A stretch of DNA of 64,000 bases from CAIWHR01 sp963779805 (GTDB lineage Bacteria > Pseudomonadota > Gammaproteobacteria > Burkholderiales > Casimicrobiaceae), in NCBI GenBank assembly GCA_963779805.1, contig CAVZZN010000013.1, forward strand, positions 1 through 64,000. The letters are read 5' to 3'. Made by a program: the position numbers and the translations under genes. Under the pieces are notes generated by a model. The model did no database searches, was not told where the DNA came from, and saw only the letters and a list, made by a program, of their open reading frames with translations. Below are positions 57,437 through 64,000 of the stretch, piece after piece (positions within the stretch are counted from its first letter, which is position 1; each line of letters opens with the position of its first letter).

Positions 57437-58573
57437 ATGCGCTTGTCAGCGGTCGTGCTTCAGATCGTCATCGCCGCGGTTGCCGGTTACGCCGGTGCGC
57501 GCTTCGCAATGAACCGTGCGCCGGACCTGGCGCCCGTGCCGCCGGTGGCCATCGAACGCACCGTGCCCGAGCCTGCGCCGGAGCCGAAGGCGCCACCGCT
57601 TGCGCCGCCGCGCGTTGCGGCCAACGCTACCGGCACGGCGGCCGCGCTCAGCGTGAGCTATCGCACGGCGGTGGAGCGCGCGGCGCCTTCGGTGCTGACG
57701 GTCCACTCGGCCCGTACGGCCGCGCGCGGACCGCTGGGCCTCGGCGGCCGCACGCTGCTGAGCCAGGGTCTCGGCTCCGGCGTGCTCATCAACGACGAGG
57801 GTTATGTCGTCACCAACAACCACGTGGTCGCGGACGCCAACGAGCTTGCGGTGGCGTTGCCCGATGGCACGCTGCGGCCGGTGAAGCTCGTCGGCGTCGA
57901 CCCCGATTCGGATCTCGCGCTGCTCAAGATCGATCCGTCGGGATTGAAGCCGATCGAGATCGGCAATCCGAAGTCGCTCGCGGTGGGCGACGTGGTGCTC
58001 GCGGTGGGCAATCCGCTCGGTGTCGGCCAGACGGTGACGCAGGGCATCGTGAGCGCGCTCGGACGCAAGGGCATCGGCATCAACCCGATCGAGAACTTCA
58101 TCCAGACCGACGCGGCGATCAACCCGGGCAACTCGGGCGGCGCGCTGGTCGACACGGCGGGGCGGCTCGTCGGGATCAATTCAGCGATCCTGTCGCGCGG
58201 CGGCGGCTCGGAAGGCATCGGCTTCGCGATCCCGGCGGACATCATGCAGAAGGTGGTCGCGAGCCTGCAGAAGTACGGGCGCGTCGCTCGCGGCTATCTG
58301 GGCGTGTCGACGGGACAAGCGCAGAACGTGGACGGCGCGCTCGTCGTCGCGGTCCAGCGCGGCGGGCCCGCGGACAAGGCGGGCGTGCGTCCCGGCGACG
58401 TCATCGTGCGCCTCGGCGACACCGCCATCGCGCAGCCGGAGGATCTTGCGTCGGCCACGATGCAGCTCGATCCCGGCACGCGCGTTGCGCTCGAAGTGAT
58501 ACGCGACGGCAAGCGCGGGACCGCGGACGTGCAGCTCGGACAGCGACCGCCGCTGCGCCGCGTGCCGGGCTGA
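57437..58573 (+). CDS. HtrA/DegS-like serine protease with one PDZ domain
   Basis: Periplasmic, membrane-anchored S1C protease of 378 residues. N-terminal hydrophobic anchor MRLSAVVLQIVIAAVAGYAG, a Pro-rich linker, then the trypsin-like domain with catalytic triad His in YVVTNNHVVADAN, Asp in VDPDSDLALLKID and Ser in NPGNSGGALVDTAG. A single C-terminal PDZ domain (GYLGVSTGQAQN, GGPADKAGVRPGDVIVRLGD). One PDZ and an anchor match DegS more than DegP. Probably involved in envelope stress or protein quality control. Intact frame. Confidence 0.92.
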   Translation: MRLSAVVLQIVIAAVAGYAGARFAMNRAPDLAPVPPVAIERTVPEPAPEPKAPPLAPPRVAANATGTAAALSVSYRTAVERAAPSVLTVHSARTAARGPLGLGGRTLLSQGLGSGVLINDEGYVVTNNHVVADANELAVALPDGTLRPVKLVGVDPDSDLALLKIDPSGLKPIEIGNPKSLAVGDVVLAVGNPLGVGQTVTQGIVSALGRKGIGINPIENFIQTDAAINPGNSGGALVDTAGRLVGINSAILSRGGGSEGIGFAIPADIMQKVVASLQKYGRVARGYLGVSTGQAQNVDGALVVAVQRGGPADKAGVRPGDVIVRLGDTAIAQPEDLASATMQLDPGTRVALEVIRDGKRGTADVQLGQRPPLRRVPG

Positions 58574-58587
58574 CACGAAACCGGACC

Positions 58588-58625
58588 TTACTCTGAGTAA
58601 AACGCGCGCGTTTTACTCAGAGTAA
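58588..58625. terminator. Perfect 38-bp palindrome between convergent genes
   Basis: TTACTCTGAGTAAAACGCG is followed immediately by its exact reverse complement. It lies 15 bp after the protease stop and 12 bp before the end of the convergent Vgb-like gene, so it can terminate transcription from both sides. The outer flanks AAACC and GGGTTT can extend the stem. Confidence 0.75.
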
Positions 58626-58636
58626 CGGGTTTCGCA

Positions 58637-59887
58637 TCACTCGCGCACGGTGACGAGCCCGACCTTGTTCACGAGGCTGTTCGCCATGGCCGGGTCGCCG
58701 TCGCGCGTGACCGTCATGTTGCGCACGATGTCGCCGCCGCCGGGAATGGCCCACGTCTGGAACGTCTGCGTCTTCGGATCGAAGCGCACGATCGTGTTGG
58801 GCTTGGCGAAGGATTCGCTGTACCAGACTGCGCCCTTCGCGAACACGATGCCGTAGGGCTGTGACTTCGGCCCGCTCGGCGATGGCCATTCGGTGACCTT
58901 GCCGGTCACCGTGTCGAAGCGCCCGAGATGGCCGCGCGCGAAATCCGTGTACCAGATCGCATCGTCGGGACCGATCGCGAGCCGCCGCGGGCGCGCACCC
59001 GCATCCGGCAGTGGATACTCCGTGATCCGGAGCGAGACCTTGTCGATGCTCGCGATCTTGTTGCTCCCGAACTCGACGAAGAACACCACGTTCTTCGAAT
59101 TGACCGCCATGCCGTACGGACGCGCCTTCGGCGTGGGCACGGTCATCAACCTCGTCTCCCCGCTCGCGGGATCGAGCCGGCCCACCATGTTGGCCTGCTG
59201 CACGGTAAACCACAGGATGCCGTCGCGATCGAACACCAGCGTGTGCGGGTCCCTGGCATTCGGATCCGGCAGGGCGTACTGCTTCACCTCGCCCGTGCGC
59301 GGATCGAGCCGGCCGATGTAGCCCGCGTTGTTGGCCGTGTACCAGATGTTGCCTTGCGCATCCTCGGCGAGCCCGTGCGGCCCCGAATGCGCCGGCCGCA
59401 GCGCGAACTCCTTCACGCGACCGGTCGCCGGATCCACGCGCCCGAGCTTGTTGCTGAGCTGGCCCGTGTACCAGAGCATGCCGTCGCGCGTCGCGAGCGG
59501 GTCGTGCGGGCGCGAGGCCGGAGTGGGCACCGGGAAGAGCTTCATCTCCACGCGCGCAGGGCCCTCGAGGAGCGCCGCCGCGGGCCGCGGGCGCTCCGGG
59601 AAGCTCCTGATCAGGTAATCCGTGACGACCTGCTGCTGCTTCGCCGGGATGTGCACGTCCATGTGCTCCATCATGCGGATCACCGTGCGCCACCCCTCGG
59701 GCGTGTAGCCTGCCTTGAGGCGGTTGACGTCGTGGCACGCGTTGCACGTCGCGACGACGTAGGGCTTGCCTGCACCTTCGGGAAAGTCGGAACCGGGTTG
59801 CGGCGGCTGCGTGCCCGCCGCGTCCGCTGCACGGACCAGCGCGAACGAAATCGCAAGCCACGAGGCGAAGGCAAACGGTCGATTCAC
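58637..59887 (-). CDS. Cytochrome c-type domain fused to a Vgb/SMP-30-like beta-propeller
   Basis: 416-residue secreted protein. Signal peptide MNRPFAFASWLAISFALVRA; then a short heme-binding region with CNACHDVNRLKAGYTPEGWR; then a seven-bladed propeller with repeated W/Y-T/F-D motifs (LWYTGQLSNKLGRVDPATG, IWYTANNAGYIGRLDPRTG, ILWFTVQQANMVGRLDPASG, AIWYTDFARGHLGRFDTVTG). Propellers of this kind include virginiamycin B lyase, but the fused c-type heme points to a periplasmic redox enzyme such as a quinohemoprotein-like or lactonase-like protein. Intact frame. Confidence 0.85.
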   Translation of the reverse strand: MNRPFAFASWLAISFALVRAADAAGTQPPQPGSDFPEGAGKPYVVATCNACHDVNRLKAGYTPEGWRTVIRMMEHMDVHIPAKQQQVVTDYLIRSFPERPRPAAALLEGPARVEMKLFPVPTPASRPHDPLATRDGMLWYTGQLSNKLGRVDPATGRVKEFALRPAHSGPHGLAEDAQGNIWYTANNAGYIGRLDPRTGEVKQYALPDPNARDPHTLVFDRDGILWFTVQQANMVGRLDPASGETRLMTVPTPKARPYGMAVNSKNVVFFVEFGSNKIASIDKVSLRITEYPLPDAGARPRRLAIGPDDAIWYTDFARGHLGRFDTVTGKVTEWPSPSGPKSQPYGIVFAKGAVWYSESFAKPNTIVRFDPKTQTFQTWAIPGGGDIVRNMTVTRDGDPAMANSLVNKVGLVTVRE

Positions 59888-60297
59888 GGGCGCTCCGTTC
59901 AGAAGGGAGCCGCGATGGTGCGCCGGCGGGCGCTGCGGCGCAAGCGCAGCGCCGGGCTCGACGCGCTAACGTATCGATCCTGTCAGAAGTGTCGTCGGCC
60001 GGCGCGCCGATCGTGCGCGATGGCGTCCCGGGCGCGCGTGTCCCGACCCTGTCGCGCCGCCGCCGGCGCACGCTCCCGCCCCATGAAACACGGTGGGAAC
60101 GAGGTCGTTGCAGGAACGCCGGACGCCATCCGAATCCCTGCCTCGTCCGGATGGACGATGTGACTGCTGACAGGACATGCAGCGCCGCGCGTGCAGCTAA
60201 CGTCGCGAGCATCGGGCGAGCACACGCCTGAAGCTGCAGACGCCGCGCAAGATCACGCGCGTCGTGCGCGTGTGCTCCCGATCTCGGGAGACCACGC
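59888..60297. other. 410-bp intergenic region
   Basis: It separates the leftward cytochrome/propeller gene from the rightward giant protein. It is GC-rich with several possible short stems (for example near 60150); no gene, operator or promoter could be identified with confidence. Confidence 0.4.
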
Positions 60298-63200
60298 ATG
60301 TTCAGCGCCTGCACTGCCTCGCGGATCGCATCGTTCGTCGCTTCACTGCTCCTCGCGCTGCTCGCGACCGCGAGCGATGCGGACACCGAAACGCTCTGGT
60401 TCGACGACGCACTGCCGGCGGGTGGTGCCGCCGGAGGCAACTTCACGTGGACGAGCGTCGATCCGACACCGGTGTCGGGCCGATTGGCGCTGCAATCGGA
60501 TTCCGCACCGGCGTGCATCAGCACTACTTCATCGACGCGACGTCGACGCTTGCCGTGAGCGCGGGCGACACGCTGTTCGCGTCGGTGTACCTCGATCCCG
60601 CGAATCCGCCGCGCGAGATCATGCTGCAGTGGTACGACGGCAACTTCAAGCATCGTGCCTACTGGGGTGAGAACCTGATCAGCTGGCTGGGCGTCGCCAT
60701 GGGGCCGCTGCCGCCTGCAGGGCAGTGGGTGCGGCTCGAGGTGCCGGCCAGGCTGGTGAATCTCGAAGGCCGAACGCTCACCGGAATGGCGCTCACGCTG
60801 TACGACGGCCGCGCGACGTGGGATCGCGCGGGCAAGTTCGCGGGCACGGGCGCGTACACCTGGTTCGACGACGCATGGCCGAGCGGGGGCGTGGTGGTCG
60901 GCGGCAATTTCGCGTGGGCGAGCGCGAGCCCGACACCGGCCTCGGGCGCGCTCGCGTTGCAGTCGGATCTCGCAGCGGGGGTGCACCAGAGTTTCGTGTA
61001 CGGCGCGGCGGCCACGCTCCCGGTCGCGGCAGGCGACACGCTCTTCGCGCACGTCTACCTCGATCCGGCGAATCCGCCGAGCGAAGTGATGCTGCAGTGG
61101 TACGACGGCGTCTTCGATCATCGCGCCTACTGGGGCGCGAATCTCATCAGCTGGCCCGGCGTCGCCATGGGACCGCTGCCGCCGACCGGGCAATGGGTGC
61201 GGCTCGAAGTTCCGGCGAAGCTGGTCAACCTCGAAGGCCGCACGGTGAGCGGCATCGCGTTCACGCTCTACGACGGCCGCGCCACCTGGGACCGCGCAGG
61301 CCTGATCCCCGCCCCCGCCTTGCAGGCGCAGACGATCGACTTCCCGGCACTCGCGCCGCGCACATTGGGCACGCCACCGTTCGCGGTGGGCGCGACGGCA
61401 TCGTCCGGTCTCCCCGTCGCCTTCGGGACGCTCACGCCGTCGGTGTGCGCGGTCGACGCCAACATCGTCACGCTGATCGCCACAGGGAATTGCACCGTGC
61501 GTGCGGCGCAAGCGGGCGATGCCACCTACGCCGCTGCCGTCGGTGTCGACCAGACGTTCGCGGTCACTGCGCCGGTGCCTTCCGGCAATGCCAACGACGC
61601 GTTGTGGGTGGACGACGCGCTCCCTGCCGGCGCGACGGTGATCGGCAGCTTCAGCTGGGCAAGCGCGAACCCGACGCCCGCCTCCGGCACCGTCGCGCTG
61701 CAATCCGATCTCGCCGGCGGCGTGCATCAGCACTTCTTCTACGGCGCGACGGCAACGCTGTCCGTCGCGGCGGGAGACACGCTGTTCGCGTACGTCTACC
61801 TCGATCCCTCGAACCCGCCGAGCGAGGTGATGCTGCAGTGGTACGACGGCACGTTCGATCATCGTGCGTATTGGGGCGCCAACCTCATCCCCTGGCTCGG
61901 CGTCGCCATGGGCCCATTGCCGGCCACGGGCCAATGGGTGCGCCTCGAGGTGCCGGCGAAGCTCGTGGGCCTCGAAGGACACGTGGTGAGCGGCATGGCC
62001 TTCACGCTGTACGACGGTCGTGCCACCTGGGACCGCGCGGGACGTTCACCCGCGCCCGCACCGGCAGGGACGGCCGCACAGGCCATCACGCTGTCGTCCT
62101 TGCCGGATCAATTCGTCGGGGCGCCGTCCGTCGAGCTGTGGGCAAGCGCTTCGTCCGGCCTGCCGGTGAGCTTCGCGTCGCTGTCTCCGGGCACCTGCAG
62201 CATCGACGGCGGCAAGCTCGTGCCGCGCGCTCCAGGCGTTTGTACCGTGCGTGCGCAGCAGAACGGCAACGCGACCTACGCTGCGGCGGCGCCGGTCGAG
62301 CAATCGATCGCGATCGCCGCGGGCGTGACGAGCGCGATGCTTGCGGTGCCCGTGAACTACGCCGCCGGCAGGACGCCGCACGGGATTGCCGCGGGCGATT
62401 TCGATGGCGATGGCCGGCCCGATCTCGCCGTTGCGAACTGGTCGACGGGACTCGTGTCGGTGCTGCTCAACACCGGCCACGGCACGTTCATGCCCGCCGT
62501 GTCCTACGTCGCCGGAAGCGGACCGCTTGCCCTCGCGACGGGCGACATCGACGGCGACGGGAAGCTCGACATCGCGGTGGCGAACGTGCTGAGTCAGGAC
62601 GTGAGCCTCCTGCTGGGTTCCGGCGCCGGCAGGTTCGCGACCGGACCGCGCATCGCGATCGGACGCGCGATCCACGCCGTCGCGGCGAGCCGACGTGAAT
62701 CGCGACGGCAGGCTCGATCTCGTCGTCGCCAACGGCACCAGCAACGGCGTGCCGGGGCAGTCCGTGCTGGTGCTGCTCGGCAACGGCAACGCAACGTTCG
62801 GCCCACCGCTCGCATTCGGCACGGGCGCCGATCCCACGAATGTCGTGGCGAAGGACCTCAACGGTGACGGCAATCCCGATCTGCTGGTCGCGAACACCGA
62901 TGACGGGACCGTGGCGCTGCTCCGAGGTACCGGCACCGGCAGCTTCTTCACCCATGCGCTGTTGCGCGCCGGCGTGAGCCCACGCGGCATCGCGGTGGGC
63001 GATCTCGATGGCGATGCCCGGCTCGACATCGCGGTTGCGTACAACGGCAGCCGGGACGTTGCGATATTCATCGCGCGGGCGGATGGCACGTACGCGCCGG
63101 CCCTGCGCTACGGAACCAGCGGCACGGCGGGCATGGTGGCGATCGCCGACCTCGACGACGATGGCGTTGCCGACATCGCCGTCGCGAACGAGCTGGAGAA

Positions 63201-64000
63201 CACGATCGCGGTCCTGCACGGCAACGGCGACGGCACGTTCGCGCCGGCGGTCCTGCACGACGTGCTCGAGCATCCTTTGGGGCTCGCCGCTGCCGACCTC
63301 GACGGCGACGGCCGCGCGGACCTCGCGGTCACGACGATGGCGGACGATGCGGTTTCGGTGCTGCTTCGCCGTCAGCGCGCCGGCAATCCGGCGTCGGTCG
63401 CGATCGTCTCGGGCAACGGCCAGAGTGCGCGCGTGCAGACGGCGTTCGCCATCGACGCTCGCCGTTCGCGTGCTCGATGCCGCCGGCAATCCCGTCGTCG
63501 GCACGAGCGTGAGCTTCAGCGCACCGGCGAGCGGCGCCTCGGCTACGTTCGCGGGCGCGCAGGTCGCGCGGGGGTTCACCGACGCGCTCGGCGTTGCGAC
63601 TGCCCCTGCCGCGACGGCGAACGGGATCGCCGGCGCATACGGCGTGACGGTCGCAGCGGGGGCGGCGTCGGCGACGTTCGCTCTCGCCAATACCGGTGTC
63701 TCGCCGGGCATCACGAGCGCGCCTCCACCCGGCGGGGCGGTCGACGTGGCGTACACGCATGCCGTCGACGTCACCGGCACGCCGCGTCCCAGCGTGTCCG
63801 CGTCACCGGGGGCGTTGCCGCCCGGGCTGGTGCTGAATCCGAGCACGGGCCTCATCAGCGGTACCCCCAGTCGCGCGGGGACGTTCGCCGGGATGCTCAC
63901 GGCAGGCAACGGCGTGCCACCCGATGCCACGCAGGCGTTCGCGATCGCCATCGCGGCAGCGGGCCAGGCGATCGCATTCGGCGTGCTGCCGGACCGCTCG
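60298..64000 (+). CDS. Very large secreted multidomain protein, C-terminus beyond window
   Basis: A signal peptide (MFSACTASRIASFVASLLLA to ATASDA) leads into three copies of a domain of about 145 residues (60397-62043; for example FDDALPAGG and VHQHYFIDATSTLAVSAGDT). Each is followed by or alternates with Ig-like segments (QTIDFPALAPRTLGTPPF, QAITLSSLPDQFVGAPSVEL). Next comes a series of FG-GAP/VCBS blades (IAAGDFDGDGRPDLAVANW, LATGDIDGDGKLDIAVANVL, IAVGDLDGDARLDIAVAYNG) with Ca-binding D-x-D-x-D-G sites. Then follow a BIG_1-like segment and a He_PIG domain (LPPGLVLNPSTGLISGTPSR). A new Ig-like unit begins at the window end. Frame breaks near 60500, 62692 and 63450. It is likely a surface or secreted adhesin or carbohydrate-binding protein; no enzyme domain is visible so far. 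Confidence 0.8.
60397..62043 (+). repeat. Three long direct repeats (about 440 bp each) in the giant protein
   Basis: Units at about 60397-60837, 60861-61303 and 61605-62043 encode nearly the same domain, ending in TLYDGRATWDRAG each time. Conservation is high at DNA level too (for example the GAAGTGATGCTGCAGTGGTA region). The first two are adjacent; an Ig-like linker of about 300 bp separates the second and third, and a related linker follows the third. This points to recent duplication. Confidence 0.85.

Noticed and set aside
58617..61982. 1,121-residue minus-strand frame over the propeller gene and the giant protein start
   Set aside because: It overlaps the well-supported propeller gene in another frame and the giant protein on the other strand, and its sequence is low-complexity Arg/Ala/His.

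Overview
The window is 64 kb of very GC-rich DNA (about two thirds G+C by eye, not counted) from what is most likely a betaproteobacterium, probably a Burkholderiales relative. The best support is the chromosomal block rpsF-priB-rpsR-rplI-dnaB at 27.1-31.5 kb: a separate priB between rpsF and rpsR is typical of Beta- and Gammaproteobacteria. A bacterial tungsten-type aldehyde oxidoreductase operon of the Aromatoleum kind and several twin-arginine molybdenum hydroxylases fit the same group. No rRNA, tRNA, CRISPR array, insertion sequence or phage gene was recognised.

Sequence quality shapes the annotation. Many clearly functional genes, including housekeeping ones, change reading frame one or more times. 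Where the expected protein is obvious, most breaks are explained by one extra base in a short G or C run, and a few by a missing base. I treat these as probable sequencing or assembly errors, give each such gene as a single CDS spanning the breaks, and name the approximate break points.

Layout. (1) 0-9.3 kb: a copper/silver efflux operon read leftwards (CusF-like protein, outer-membrane factor, adaptor with a fused CusF domain, CusA cut by the window edge), divergent from a DsbA-like protein and a heavy-metal two-component system, with a palindromic operator candidate between them. (2) 9.5-17.9 kb: a hexuronate locus with a GntR/FCD regulator, a spermidine-type ABC importer, fructuronate reductase and glucuronate isomerase. 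(3) 17.9-26.9 kb: an outer-membrane protein, a second two-component system, a LysR/pirin/DoxX group, dtd, a DUF4124 protein, an aminotransferase and a lipoprotein aminopeptidase. (4) 26.9-31.5 kb: the ribosomal/primosomal operon, with a GDR-repeat tail on S6 and an intein with homing-endonuclease motifs inside DnaB. (5) 31.5-47.3 kb: a catabolic island. It holds a CMD protein, a metallo-beta-lactamase-fold hydrolase, two adjacent class III CoA-transferase subunits, a thiolase-like protein paired with a DUF35 Zn-ribbon protein, an Ldh2-type dehydrogenase, a complete ABC importer, a thioesterase, and an AorABC-like aldehyde:ferredoxin oxidoreductase with a MoaD-like protein and a small unknown protein. 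(6) 47.3-57.0 kb: small unknown membrane proteins, an AraC regulator and two IorAB-type molybdenum hydroxylase operons flanking an aldo/keto reductase; the first operon looks less GC-rich than its surroundings. (7) 57.4-64 kb: an HtrA-like protease, a cytochrome c/Vgb-like fusion and the first 3.7 kb of a very large secreted repeat protein that runs off the window.

The part most likely to hold an undescribed pathway is 33.2-47.3 kb. The paired CoA-transferases (only one with the catalytic Asp) followed by the thiolase/DUF35 pair recall BbsEF and BbsAB of anaerobic benzylsuccinate oxidation. The acyl-CoA dehydrogenase, hydratase and SDR expected in that pathway are missing, and an importer, an Ldh2 dehydrogenase and a tungsten aldehyde oxidoreductase lie alongside. 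The substrate cannot be read from the sequence.
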